DNA of 64,000 nucleotides from Ferrimonas aestuarii (GCF_005116665.1 NZ_SWCJ01000019.1:1-64000); one strand, 5' to 3'; positions 15,695 through 24,871 are shown, counted from the stretch's first letter. The notes: a model not told the origin generated them from the letters alone. A program made the numbers and translations.

Positions 15695-15898
15695 ATGCAG
15701 CTTAGCCAAGTAACCGTACTTTACTATGACTATGATCAGCCGCTATTTATGCGCCAAGCCACCATCGAAGCCAATCAGGAAGACAAAGGCTCTCGAGTTC
15801 ACCTTCCTGGGGAGTTTGAACAGGGAAAGGTGATCATTGCCGTGATTCAAGGCGACGCCAAAATACTGAGCCACGCCGGTGAGCGGGTGCAACATTAA
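15695..15898 (+). CDS. DUF2375 (TIGR02922) family protein
   Basis: A 67-residue protein beginning MQLSQVTVLYYDYDQPLFM, typical of a small family found in Shewanella, Vibrio and Colwellia relatives. The remainder (ATIEANQEDKGSRVHLPGEF...GKVIIAVIQGD) is predicted beta-rich. The ATG at 15695 has AGAGGATTTAGG directly upstream and is preferred to an in-frame start at 15629. Function is unknown. It is convergent with tpm. Confidence 0.8.
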   Translation: MQLSQVTVLYYDYDQPLFMRQATIEANQEDKGSRVHLPGEFEQGKVIIAVIQGDAKILSHAGERVQH

Positions 15899-15902
15899 GA
15901 GG

Positions 15903-15920
15903 TGGGGCATGAATGCCCCA
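15903..15920 (+). terminator. Hairpin between the DUF2375 gene and tpm
   Basis: A perfect 8-bp stem TGGGGCAT/ATGCCCCA with a 2-nt centre lies between two convergent stop codons. No clear T run follows on either strand, so termination is plausible but not certain. Confidence 0.45.
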
Positions 15921-15924
15921 ACCA

Positions 15925-16578
15925 TTAAAGGCGAGTAACCTTAAATACCAGCTCGTCCAGAGACTCCACTCCGTTTTTAACAAACTTAGGGTTGTCTTCC
16001 AGCACCTGATGGCGCACTAAAAGTTCCACATCAAACAGCCCCTCCGATAGTGATTCCACTTCCGCTGCCGAAACGCTAAATGGAGGACCGGCCACCTGAG
16101 ATTGCGGGTAATCTAAGGTAATCAATAAGCCTTGGGTACCGGAAGGAAGCAGCGATGCCAGATGGCGCCAGTACTGCTGACGCATCTCCGTTGGCAAGGC
16201 GATCAGCGCCGCGCGATCGTACACTGCAGCAACGGGGCCTACGGCCGCTTGATCGAGCTGAAAGAAATCCCCCTGCCACAATCGGAACTGCTCACCCACA
16301 TAACTGGGCAGAGGTTTAGAGGCTTGTGGTTGTAGCGGCAGGTCATTTTCACGAATGAAATCCTGAAGCGCAGTGTCACTGAGCTCCGCCCCCACAATCT
16401 CATGGCCTTCGCCAGCCAACCACAGCATGTCTGACGACTTGCCACAAAGGGGAACCAACACGGTACCAGAGTGATGGCCGATCTGCTGCCAATGCTGCTG
16501 AAGATAGGGATTAACCTGAGGTTGATGGAACCCAATCAGATTGCGCTCCCACTTATCATGCCAAAAAGAGGCTTCCAT
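15925..16578 (-). CDS. tpm: Thiopurine S-methyltransferase
   Basis: A SAM-dependent methyltransferase of the TPMT family, which methylates thiopurines and, in bacteria, tellurite or selenite species. The start I use (16578) gives 217 residues, the usual bacterial length (218). It also begins at the family's N-terminus (MEASFWHDKWERNLIGFHQ). Also visible are the SAM loop VLVPLCGKSSDMLWLAGEGH, VVGAELSD-type sequence, FRLWQGDFFQLD and YDRAALIALP. Upstream in-frame ATGs at 16593 and 16635 have no better RBS. Confidence 0.93.
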   Translation of the reverse strand: MEASFWHDKWERNLIGFHQPQVNPYLQQHWQQIGHHSGTVLVPLCGKSSDMLWLAGEGHEIVGAELSDTALQDFIRENDLPLQPQASKPLPSYVGEQFRLWQGDFFQLDQAAVGPVAAVYDRAALIALPTEMRQQYWRHLASLLPSGTQGLLITLDYPQSQVAGPPFSVSAAEVESLSEGLFDVELLVRHQVLEDNPKFVKNGVESLDELVFKVTRL

Positions 16579-16687
16579 ATAGTGGCTGTCCATTGATGAT
16601 TTTCGATGGCCGCCATGGTAGCACTTTTCACTCATTTTGTGATCGAGGTGGCAGTTGCCAAGCTGCCGCCATGATGGGAAACGATCA

Positions 16688-16714
16688 AATTGGGCGCGGT
16701 AAACGCGCCCAAAT
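16688..16714 (-). terminator. Probable terminator after the Cys-rich protein gene
   Basis: The stem TTGGGCGCG/CGCGCCCAA with loop GTAAA lies 24 bp past the stop codon of the leftward gene. The trailing T run is short. Confidence 0.55.
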
Positions 16715-16737
16715 TAAGTTAAACCGTGAAGAGCAAC

Positions 16738-17100
16738 TTAGCTCCACTCTTGATCCAGTACCTTACGAACCTTCTCAAGCCACTTGCAATTATCACAACT
16801 GCAGGCTCGGCGAGACAGGTGCGCCGGCGTCAGTTGAGCTTCCACGTAATCGCAGGCCAAGGTCAGCTCTCGACGAAAATCACGTAAAGGTTTGGCCTCG
16901 TTCGCTACTAACTCATCGTTGTGATTCAACCACTTACATTCCATCCCTTGATGGCAGTAGGTGCAACGCTCATCCACAGGGTTATAAAACGCTGCATGCG
17001 GACAAAAGCGAACATCCATATTATCCCGCATCTTATTGCGCGGATATTTTAGTAATTCGATAAGTTCGGCGACTTCAGGCACCGCTTCGGTTACGGCCAT
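16738..17100 (-). CDS. Cys-rich protein of unknown function
   Basis: A 120-residue protein with eight cysteines in two groups. The first is a central group FCPH-x10-CTYC-x4-ECKWL (about residues 32-58). The second is a C-terminal group ACSCDNCKWL (about 101-110). The two CKWL segments look like a duplicated metal-binding unit for Zn or Fe-S. The rest is helical, with no signal peptide or membrane segment. The ATG at 17100 has GGGAG 8 bp upstream and is preferred to one 15 bp earlier. It is divergent from the protein kinase gene across 164 bp with a perfect FNR box. No family name is recognised. Confidence 0.8.
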   Translation of the reverse strand: MAVTEAVPEVAELIELLKYPRNKMRDNMDVRFCPHAAFYNPVDERCTYCHQGMECKWLNHNDELVANEAKPLRDFRRELTLACDYVEAQLTPAHLSRRACSCDNCKWLEKVRKVLDQEWS

Positions 17101-17159
17101 TAGAAGTACTCCCATGTTAAACTGCTAACCTGATCATCACATAACGGCCTGTAAATCCC

Positions 17160-17173
17160 TTGATTTAGATCAA
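17160..17173 (+). promoter_or_regulatory. FNR box between the Cys-rich protein and protein kinase genes
   Basis: TTGAT-TTAG-ATCAA matches the FNR consensus at all ten defined bases. Its centre is 98 bp upstream of the kinase start codon and 66 bp upstream of the start codon of the leftward Cys-rich gene. The shorter distance favours control of the leftward gene, but either or both are possible. Confidence 0.6.
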
Positions 17174-17264
17174 AGAAACCTTGGCTTTAATGTGGCGGAA
17201 AAGCCAATTAAGTTTTGACCTGATCAGGCATTTGCAAATAGAAGGTTAAAAGCACGGATGCAAT

Positions 17265-19091
17265 ATGGGCAAACACGCTGAATTACAGCACTTTTATATC
17301 TCTGAGGAGCAATCGGTTTATCTGCTGAAGCAGGACGATGCTCAAAAGCTCAAACAGTGGCTGCGCCTGTGTGAAAAGCAGCTCTACCGTGTCGGCTATC
17401 GGCAAATCCGATTCATTGGCAAGGGAATGTATGGGTTTGTGTTTGCCGGTATCGACAGCCAGGGACACCCTCTGGTGTTTAAGTTCTCCCGAATTACTCT
17501 GCCAACTCACTTACAAGCCCGTTTAGAGGAGGAAGCTTGGATTCTGGGGAAACTCAATCACAGCAATATCCCGGGGCTTATCCGCTACCAACAGCTAAAA
17601 CTGCAAGGGATCATGGTGATGGAGTTAGCACCGGGCCGAGACTTGGCACAGCTGTCTCTAAAATGCGGTCCACTGCCGATCAACTGGACCGTTGCCATCG
17701 CCAAGCAGCTGGCAGAGCTGCTGCGCTACCTGCGTCACGATCTTGCCCACCCCGTAGTCCACGGCGACATCAAACCCTCAAATCTGGTGTTTGACCCAAT
17801 CTGCCACAAGCTGTCCTTGATCGATTGGGGCTCGGCGGTGTTTGCCCAATTGGACGCCAGCGGCGAGCCCATCGCCAATCACGGTTTGGGTGTTGGTGCC
17901 AAGCCTCTGGCCAGCAACGCTCGCATGGGGGATCTCTACTTCATTGGCGATGAGCAGCTTCAAGGGCAGCGCTCCTCGCCCCGTTTTGACGAACAAGGAG
18001 TTGCCGCCACCCTCTACGCACTGGCCTGCGGCGCGCCGAGTCGTTTCAGTCACCAAGCGATTCCCGCCGCCAGCCTGGGTTTACCCAAACCCCTTGCGGA
18101 CACCTTGGATGCCATGCTCAGTAAGGATGTCCAAAGCCAGCATCAGGCCGGGCAGCACTTCATCAACGAACTGACCAAGCACCCGTGGCACCCCATCACG
18201 GCCCAAGCGCCCGCAACGACGTCCAGCTTACCCATCTGGGTGCATCAATACGGCATGGCCATCGATACCGTTGCCTACAGCTCCAGACGATCATTCCTAA
18301 AGCAACATCAGCAGCCAACGCCCTACGCCGCCCTTCAGGATCGACAAGCGGATCGCTATTATCGCGACGATCTCATCGGCATGGGAGACACCGAGAAAGC
18401 CTTTGTCATCGCGGTCAGTCGCCTCGGGGAGTTTCCAGTGCTTGGGGGGTTGGCGCTTCACTGGCACAACTTTGGGGTGGCCATCGACTCCAGCCTGAAT
18501 CTATTTGATCCGACATTGAAAGGCCCCTTCACTCACGCCGTAAACAACTTGGTTAAATTGGCGCAAGCTCTGCCCCACAATGGCATTTTTAAAGCCTGCT
18601 TTTTTAATGCTCGCAGCACGCTTCATTTAGAGCGAGAAAACGCCAGCGTCGCTTTTGAGGTGCCACTGGGGCTGCCTTTGGATTTTGAGATGGCACCAAC
18701 TCCAGAGATGGAGAATAAAAGCCGATTGCACAGTTATTTTGAAGATGGTGACGACCCAGATGAGTCCCTGAAGCTGCCGCAACCCATATTAGATGAACTG
18801 GCCAAACTCAACGACATTCACCACACCGGCTGCATCATCTTTGAGGTACTAGAGACGCACTTGAAGCTGCACAACTACCTGAGGTTATTAAACACCGACC
18901 GAGAGGCCGATTTTCAACAATGTCTCGACCGTATCGTCGGACACATTCCGAAGATTCGCGGGTTAGGGGTGTCTGGCTTTATGAAATTACCCTATAAAAA
19001 TACCCGTCACTTTGCCTTTAAGGCCCGGCAAGATAAGTGTTATCTGACGCCGCCGAAACGGCGCCTACAACTCACTAAAGACCCAAGATGA
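17265..19091 (+). CDS. Eukaryotic-like Ser/Thr protein kinase with a large unassigned C-terminal region
   Basis: A 608-residue cytoplasmic protein with no membrane segment. Residues about 45-300 form a protein kinase fold. Features are the glycine loop GKGMYGFVF (52-60), Lys73 in LVFKFSR, Glu90, and the catalytic loop HGDIKPSNL with Asp168, Lys170 and Asn173. The metal-binding site is DWGSA with Asp187. The catalytic residues are present, but HRD reads HGD and DFG reads DWG, as in atypical and RIO/ABC1-like kinases. Residues 300-608 form a second region I cannot assign (YRDDLIGMGDTEKAFVIAVSR, GGLALHWHNFGVAID, GHIPKIRGLGVSGFMKLP). The gene end overlaps the convergent mgtE by 17 bp. No phosphatase or FHA partner is adjacent. 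Confidence 0.85.
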   Translation: MGKHAELQHFYISEEQSVYLLKQDDAQKLKQWLRLCEKQLYRVGYRQIRFIGKGMYGFVFAGIDSQGHPLVFKFSRITLPTHLQARLEEEAWILGKLNHSNIPGLIRYQQLKLQGIMVMELAPGRDLAQLSLKCGPLPINWTVAIAKQLAELLRYLRHDLAHPVVHGDIKPSNLVFDPICHKLSLIDWGSAVFAQLDASGEPIANHGLGVGAKPLASNARMGDLYFIGDEQLQGQRSSPRFDEQGVAATLYALACGAPSRFSHQAIPAASLGLPKPLADTLDAMLSKDVQSQHQAGQHFINELTKHPWHPITAQAPATTSSLPIWVHQYGMAIDTVAYSSRRSFLKQHQQPTPYAALQDRQADRYYRDDLIGMGDTEKAFVIAVSRLGEFPVLGGLALHWHNFGVAIDSSLNLFDPTLKGPFTHAVNNLVKLAQALPHNGIFKACFFNARSTLHLERENASVAFEVPLGLPLDFEMAPTPEMENKSRLHSYFEDGDDPDESLKLPQPILDELAKLNDIHHTGCIIFEVLETHLKLHNYLRLLNTDREADFQQCLDRIVGHIPKIRGLGVSGFMKLPYKNTRHFAFKARQDKCYLTPPKRRLQLTKDPR

Positions 19092-20418
19092 AGGTGGCAA
19101 ATCCAAAATAGATAAGTACCCCAGTGGCATCGACAATGGTGGTAACCAAAGGGCCAGAGGCGGTGGCTGGGTCAAGCTTTACTCGGCTCAAGATAAACGG
19201 CAGACACAGGCCAATCAAAGAGCCCGCCACTACTACGGAGATCATCGCTAGGGCCACGACGATGGCAATCTCAAAGCCGCCACGGAATAGCCCAAGGGCA
19301 AACACCGCCACCGCCATGGTGATCCCAAGGGCACCGGCCACCATGCATTCTCGACCCAATACCTTGGCCCAGTCCTTCATGGCCACCTCACCGGTGGCCA
19401 GAGCCCGAACCATCAGGGCCGCCGACTGAGACCCCGCATTACCGCCACTGCCCACCAGCAGAGGCATAAAGAACACCAGCGCCACGTACTTGGCGATGGT
19501 ATCTTCAAAATAGGCGATACCGGCACCACTTAACAGGCTGCCGAATACCAACAATACCAACCAAAATACCCGCTTACGATACAACTCCCATCCGCTGACC
19601 TGGTTCATGGGCGCATCCAGTTTGGCAACCGAAGCACTCTTCTGAGCATCCTCTGTGGCCTCTTCAACGGCGGCATCCATGGCGTCATCGTAGGTCACAA
19701 TGCCCACCAGTCGCTGTTCACTGTCCATCACCGGCAGCGCCAACAGATCGTAGTGGCGAATCTTTTTCGTCACCTCTTCCTGATCGTCATCCACCTTGGC
19801 GCTCACCACTTCGGTACGCATCAGGTCTTCAATCAGTCGATCGGGGTTGGCCAAGATCAGCTCTCGCAGCGACACCGTTCCTATCAGATGGCGATCACCA
19901 TCAATCACATAGGTTTGGTAGATGGTCTCTTTATCCGGCGCTTCCAGACGCAGACGTTTCAGAGCCTTGCGCACCTCCCAATGGCCGCGCAGCGTAGCAT
20001 AGTCTGAGGTCATTAGCGCGCCCGCAGTCTCTTCCGGATAGCTGGCCAATCGGCGCACGTCTTCGCGCTCGGCCTGGGCCAAGCCGGGTAGCAGGGCATG
20101 CTGATCTTCTTTGCTCAGGCGATTAAACAGATCGGCCCGTTCGTCGGCTTCCATCTGAGAAAACAGCGCTGCCAGATCATTACGGGTCATCACCCGAGCG
20201 ATCTCAGCTTGGGCATTAGGTTCAAGATAACCAAACAGGTTGGCGTGATCGGGCAAGGACAACAACGACATGAATCGCACGGCTTGTTCAGCAGTGAACT
20301 CATGAATCGCTTGCGCAATGTCTGCGGCGTGGGCAATCTCTAAAGTGGCGCGTGCGGCTTGCTTATCGCCCGCAACAACGGCCTGCTCCAAAGTCGCAAA
20401 AAGGGTGGCTTTTTGCAT
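19075..20418 (-). CDS. mgtE: Magnesium transporter MgtE
   Basis: A 447-residue Mg2+ channel. An N-terminal superhelical MgtE_N domain (about 1-125) is followed by two CBS domains (about 130-255). These sense cytoplasmic Mg2+ and gate the pore. Five transmembrane helices follow (about 283-447), with the pore signatures FMPLLVGSGGNAGSQSAALM and DATGVLIYFG. The length and domain order are those of the family. It is monocistronic, with its start facing a 264-bp gap. I saw no recognisable Mg2+ (M-box) riboswitch in that gap. Confidence 0.96.
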   Translation of the reverse strand: MQKATLFATLEQAVVAGDKQAARATLEIAHAADIAQAIHEFTAEQAVRFMSLLSLPDHANLFGYLEPNAQAEIARVMTRNDLAALFSQMEADERADLFNRLSKEDQHALLPGLAQAEREDVRRLASYPEETAGALMTSDYATLRGHWEVRKALKRLRLEAPDKETIYQTYVIDGDRHLIGTVSLRELILANPDRLIEDLMRTEVVSAKVDDDQEEVTKKIRHYDLLALPVMDSEQRLVGIVTYDDAMDAAVEEATEDAQKSASVAKLDAPMNQVSGWELYRKRVFWLVLLVFGSLLSGAGIAYFEDTIAKYVALVFFMPLLVGSGGNAGSQSAALMVRALATGEVAMKDWAKVLGRECMVAGALGITMAVAVFALGLFRGGFEIAIVVALAMISVVVAGSLIGLCLPFILSRVKLDPATASGPLVTTIVDATGVLIYFGFATFILGL

Positions 20419-20682
20419 GCTTCGTCTCCAATGTCGTCGGCGAAGCTGATGGAGGCAAAAGGCTTATCGCTGAGTGGCTTCGACGACGGTAAATCTAGTG
20501 TACGTTATGAGGTTCGTTTCGTCCCGCCTGGGACTACTCGGGTTGGGGTCCATATGAGATTACTCAATAAATTAGGCGCGCCGATTGTAGGTTTAAAACC
20601 CAACGACATCAAGAAAATAGACCGACTAAAATCGGTTGATTCCAACTCCCCTTCATTTGGCTGTATCGCAATGGCTCTCAGC

Positions 20683-21258
20683 CTAGCGTAACTCTCGAGT
20701 CAGCCAGCCATGAATTAGCTGTAACAACTGCTCGTTGCCGGAACGACTCTGGTAGCTAAGGTAATGTTTTACTTGACGATAATTGTTCTTATTGGCACGT
20801 TTTGCTTGCTGGCGACGCAGCAATCTGTCGGCTCTGGCCAGTGGATGATCCCAATCGGAAACCACCTCCAAAACTGGACAGGAAAACTGAGTGATAAATT
20901 CCGCCAAGCTTTGACCATTACGCTGATAGCCACCAATCAGAATGATGGCCTTGGGCATGGAAATGCGGTCTTGCTCCAGTAGGTCTTTGACTTGGGTGAC
21001 GCTGTCTCCTTGCAGAAACCAGATCGAATCGCCGTTGAGCATCTGTTGCTCTTCTTCATTCAGCGTCGATAAGTCCAGTACCTGCCAACCGTAATCCGGC
21101 AGTTTTTGCTGCAGCTGTTCCGTCAGTGTGGGGTAAGTCTGAACACCACGGCTAATGGCAGCCACCTCCCCTAAGGTGCCCGGTTCATTGCTCGGATAAA
21201 CCGTTGCCGCCCAGCTAAGGGGAGACAAACACAGCAGTAACAGCAATCTGATTAACAT
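20683..21258 (-). CDS. Exported DUF3530-like protein
   Basis: A 191-residue protein with a signal peptide (LIRLLLLLCLSPLSWA, cleavage near residue 17). Predicted alternating beta/alpha segments follow (GWQVLDLSTL, KAIILIGGYQRNGQSLAEFI, CPVLEVVSDWDHP). The C-terminal ANKNNYRQVKHYLSYQ...LIHGWL segment resembles DUF3530 alpha/beta-hydrolase-like proteins of Shewanella, but no clear catalytic Ser nucleophile elbow is present. I start it at 21258, where CAAGG precedes the ATG; the in-frame extension to 21378 would bury the signal peptide. Confidence 0.65.
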   Translation of the reverse strand: MLIRLLLLLCLSPLSWAATVYPSNEPGTLGEVAAISRGVQTYPTLTEQLQQKLPDYGWQVLDLSTLNEEEQQMLNGDSIWFLQGDSVTQVKDLLEQDRISMPKAIILIGGYQRNGQSLAEFITQFSCPVLEVVSDWDHPLARADRLLRRQQAKRANKNNYRQVKHYLSYQSRSGNEQLLQLIHGWLTRELR

Positions 21259-21438
21259 AGCGCCTTGAGGTATCAACAACAGTCGGCGACAGGGTAAGAA
21301 AATGTCTGAACCCTTGTCAAAGGGTCGATAAACAAACAGGGTGCTTGTCAAAGCCAAAGGGAGCTTTAAAATAACCATAGTGCGAGTCGATAAATTGGAA
21401 TCGCCATCCCCCTAAGTTTGCTGACAAAAGGTCGCCCT

Positions 21439-21705
21439 ATGAACAAATTCAGCGACGGAATTGCCGGCTGGCAACACCGTTTTCGCATCATCAAGCCTTC
21501 AGGATCGGGCTTGATCCTTCTGCTGTTGATGGTGCCGCTGCTGCTACTGATGTTGCCGTTAGTCTTGATTCTAAGCCTGTTGTTCTGGGCTCTGAATACC
21601 GCATGGCGTTATCAGCGCCCTGGCCGCACCCAATCCATGCGACCGACAGACAAAACGGATGGGGTGATCATTGAAGGGGAAGTGCTGGACTCCAAAAGCG
21701 AGTGA
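21439..21705 (+). CDS. Small single-pass membrane protein
   Basis: An 88-residue protein with a very hydrophobic Leu-rich central segment (about residues 25-52) flanked by basic residues. An acidic C-terminus ends VIIEGEVLDSKSE. The start at 21439 has AAAGG upstream; an in-frame ATG 21 bp earlier is less likely. The segment is long enough for one long or two tight helices. Function is unknown, and no signal cleavage site is evident. Confidence 0.65.
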   Translation: MNKFSDGIAGWQHRFRIIKPSGSGLILLLLMVPLLLLMLPLVLILSLLFWALNTAWRYQRPGRTQSMRPTDKTDGVIIEGEVLDSKSE

Positions 21706-21727
21706 TTCCACACAACCAACGAACCAT

Positions 21728-21757
21728 AAAAATGGCGACCCTAGGGTCGCCATTTTT
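21728..21757 (+). terminator. Bidirectional terminator before rapA
   Basis: The 13-bp stem AAAAATGGCGACC/GGTCGCCATTTTT with loop CTAG lies between the convergent small membrane protein and rapA genes. Confidence 0.93.
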
Positions 21758-21771
21758 GCATTTCATTACGC

Positions 21772-24681
21772 TTACTCAGGAGTCACTACGATAAATCGTA
21801 CTGCATCCAACTCCAATTGAGCTCGCTCTAAGTGAGCGCTGACCATGGAGATCTGTTCACGAATGGCATCCAGCTCAGAATCACGAATGTTCGGATTCAC
21901 CGCTTTTAAGGCCTGAAGGCGTGCCAACTCACCACCAAGTTGCTGCTCCATCTCGGCTTTCGCCTGTGCCACGATGGCATCTCGCTGAGCCATGGCGACG
22001 TCATCACCCTGCTTCAGCAATGGGTGCAGCACGCTCTGGCTGGCATTCACCAACTTGCTGGCAGTATGACGGTTTACCGGCATCAACTGGCGGTTGAAAC
22101 TATCGAAGGTGACGTTTGGCGCCAGATCCTTACCGGTCTTATCCATCAGCACTCGTACTGTGGTTGGCGGCAGGAAACGGCCCATCTGCACTTCCGCAGG
22201 TGCCAGCGCCTCAACGATGAAGATCATCTCAAGGAACATGGTGCCCGCAGGCAGCGCCTTATTCTTGAGTAGTGCGACCGAGGTGCTACCAGTATCGCCG
22301 CTGGTGATGAGGTCGATACCAGAGCTGACCAGCGGATGCGCTGGTGTCATGAACTGGAAATCTTCGCGGGACAGTGCGGTGCCGCGATCGAAGGTCACCG
22401 AGGCACCCTCTTCCGAAAGTCCTGGGTAGCTTGGGAACAGCATGTGCTCCGTTGGCTTAAGCACCACGGCGTTCTCGCCTTTGTCCTCTTGAGACACTCC
22501 AATTACGTCCCACAACTTCAGCATGAAACTGATGAAATCGGTGTCGTCATCGGCTTGCTCAAGCTCGGCAACCAGCTTATCTGCAGCCGCGCCGCCATTG
22601 GAGTTGATCTCCAGCAGCTTGTCACGGCCAGCTTCCGCTTTGGCGGTGTGCTCTGCATTGCGGGCTGCGGTCTCTTCGATGATTGCGTCTAGCTCACCCT
22701 CTTCCGCTTCACCAGCCAGCACAGTACGAATGCGCTCGCCAAACTCAGCGTGTAGCAGGTGACCCGATGGGCAGGTATCGGTGAAGGCGTTCATGCCATC
22801 GTGATACCAGCGCAGCAGCGGCTGCTGAGCGGTGTCTTCCAGAACCGGTACGTGAATCTGTACGGTTTGAGTCTGGCCAATACGGTCCAAACGACCAATT
22901 CGCTGCTCCAGCAGATCCGGATTCATCGGCAGATCGAACATGATCAGGTGATGGGCAAACTGGAAGTTACGACCTTCAGAACCGATCTCAGAACAGATCA
23001 GTACCTGAGCGCCGCCCTCTTGCTGAGCAAAGAATGCCGCCGCTTTGTCACGCTCCAGAATCGACATGCCCTCGTGGAACACCGATGCCAGAATGCCTTC
23101 GCGGGTGCGCAGCGCCTCTTCCAATTGCAGTGCGGTGTGAGCCTTAGAGGCGATCACCAACACCTTCTTACTGCGATGGGATTTTAAGAACTCCATCATC
23201 CAGTTCACCCGAGGGTCGAACTGCCACCAACTGGCGTTGCCGCTCTCACCTTCAAACTCTTGGTAGAGGTTTTCTGGGTAAAGCTGGTTCATCAGCTTCA
23301 CATCTTGATTCTTACTGGTGCCCAGCATCGCATTTACGCGCATGGCAGTCGCGTACTGCTTCGGCATCGGCATCGGATAGGTGTTGAGTTCTCGGCCACA
23401 GAAACCGGACACACCGCTGCGGGTATTACGGAACAGCACTCGACCGGTGCCGTGGCGATCCAACAGCTCTTTCACCAAGGCCTGACAAGCAGCACTGCGA
23501 GCGTCGCTGTCATCGGCTTGAATATGAGCCAACTCGTTGCTGATGTCGCTCTCTGATAACAGCTCAGTCAGCGCCGTTTGCTCCTCACCACTGAGGCTAC
23601 GCTCGGCCAGCAACGCATCGGCAGCAGCAGCCACACGTTGGTAGCTCTGCTCCTCTTCGAGGAAGGCGTTGTAATCGTAGAAACGGTCTGGGTCCAGCAG
23701 ACGCAGACGGGCAAAGTGGCTCTGGTGGCCCAACTGATCCGGAGTCGCCGTTAGCAGCAATACCCCAGGAATCTCTTCCGCCAGTCCTTCAACCACCTGA
23801 TAAGCACGACTTGGCGCATCTTCGCTCCACTCTAAGTGATGGGCTTCGTCCACCACCAGCAGATCCCAAGGGGCTTCTACCGCTTGCTCATAACGGCGCT
23901 TTTTACGCAGCAGATCCAGCGAGCAGATCACCAACTGTTCCGTCTCAAACGGATTATCACAATCGGCTAAGGCTTCGATGCAGCGCTCTTCATCGAACAG
24001 AGAGAAGCGCAGATTGAAGCGGCGCAGCATCTCAACCAACCACTGATGCTGCAGCGTTTCCGGCACCAGAATTAGGATGCGCTCCGCTTTGCCTGACAAC
24101 AGCTGTTGGTGAATGATGTGACCGGCTTCGATGGTTTTCCCTAGGCCCACTTCGTCCGCCAGCAATACTCGCGGCGCATGGCGGTTACCCACCTCGTTCG
24201 CGATGTACAACTGGTGCGGAATCAATCCGGCACGAGGGCCCTGCAGGGCGCGCAGGGGATTTTTCTGCATGGCAAAACGCTGACGCTGACTTAGGAAGCG
24301 CGTAACGAAATACTCCATGCGATCAATTTGACCGGCAAACAAACGGTCTTGCGGCTTATTAAAACGGATCTGATGGTCCAGCATGGTTTCACGCAATATG
24401 CCCACCTCATTGGTGTCACTGCGTAGGCCTTCGTAGCTGACCAAACCGTCATTTTCATGAATCGATTCCACTTCCAAGGTCCAACCTTCATGGCTGGTGA
24501 TGGTATCTCCTTGGTTGAAAATCACTCGGGTGAGCGGGGCGTCTTCGCGGGCGAAGAGGCGATTATCCCCAGTTGCAGGGAAAAGTACGGACACCATGCG
24601 GCCTTCAATGGCTACCACAGTCCCCAATCCAAGGTCAGATTCAGCATCGCTAATCCAACGTTGTCCGAGAGCAAAAGACAT
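21772..24681 (-). CDS. rapA: RNA polymerase-associated ATPase RapA
   Basis: A Swi2/Snf2 translocase that binds RNA polymerase and promotes its recycling after transcription. The 969-residue protein (E. coli 968) starts MSFALGQRWISDAESDLGLG, a Tudor-like N-terminal domain. The helicase motifs are LLADEVGLGKTIEAG (about 163-177), DEAHH, LLTATP, LFRNTRSGVSGF, and CSEIGSEGRNFQFA with DLLEQRIGRLDRIGQ. The conserved C-terminal Spacer/Rpb2-like regions follow to VRFIVVTPE. I use the ATG at 24681, preceded by TAGGAG, because it gives the family N-terminus; nine extra residues upstream are not conserved. The gene is monocistronic. Confidence 0.97.
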   Translation of the reverse strand: MSFALGQRWISDAESDLGLGTVVAIEGRMVSVLFPATGDNRLFAREDAPLTRVIFNQGDTITSHEGWTLEVESIHENDGLVSYEGLRSDTNEVGILRETMLDHQIRFNKPQDRLFAGQIDRMEYFVTRFLSQRQRFAMQKNPLRALQGPRAGLIPHQLYIANEVGNRHAPRVLLADEVGLGKTIEAGHIIHQQLLSGKAERILILVPETLQHQWLVEMLRRFNLRFSLFDEERCIEALADCDNPFETEQLVICSLDLLRKKRRYEQAVEAPWDLLVVDEAHHLEWSEDAPSRAYQVVEGLAEEIPGVLLLTATPDQLGHQSHFARLRLLDPDRFYDYNAFLEEEQSYQRVAAAADALLAERSLSGEEQTALTELLSESDISNELAHIQADDSDARSAACQALVKELLDRHGTGRVLFRNTRSGVSGFCGRELNTYPMPMPKQYATAMRVNAMLGTSKNQDVKLMNQLYPENLYQEFEGESGNASWWQFDPRVNWMMEFLKSHRSKKVLVIASKAHTALQLEEALRTREGILASVFHEGMSILERDKAAAFFAQQEGGAQVLICSEIGSEGRNFQFAHHLIMFDLPMNPDLLEQRIGRLDRIGQTQTVQIHVPVLEDTAQQPLLRWYHDGMNAFTDTCPSGHLLHAEFGERIRTVLAGEAEEGELDAIIEETAARNAEHTAKAEAGRDKLLEINSNGGAAADKLVAELEQADDDTDFISFMLKLWDVIGVSQEDKGENAVVLKPTEHMLFPSYPGLSEEGASVTFDRGTALSREDFQFMTPAHPLVSSGIDLITSGDTGSTSVALLKNKALPAGTMFLEMIFIVEALAPAEVQMGRFLPPTTVRVLMDKTGKDLAPNVTFDSFNRQLMPVNRHTASKLVNASQSVLHPLLKQGDDVAMAQRDAIVAQAKAEMEQQLGGELARLQALKAVNPNIRDSELDAIREQISMVSAHLERAQLELDAVRFIVVTPE

Positions 24682-24871
24682 CGATTCAACGACTCCTAAA
24701 TTCGGCAAGACGGCTCAAAAGGGGGCGTATATTACCGGAACTGACTCCTTGATTCACCCTGATTTTTTGCTGGATAAAGGTTAAGCGATCTGCCATGTTA
24801 GTGGAGAAGCATATCGCTGCGGTATAGCGAATGGCCTCACCTTTGAATCCCTAAAGCATAGTGGAGGTGCC

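Noticed and set aside
20419..20682. Mg2+ riboswitch (M-box) upstream of mgtE
   Set aside because: No conserved M-box blocks could be recognised, and this element is rare in gammaproteobacteria.
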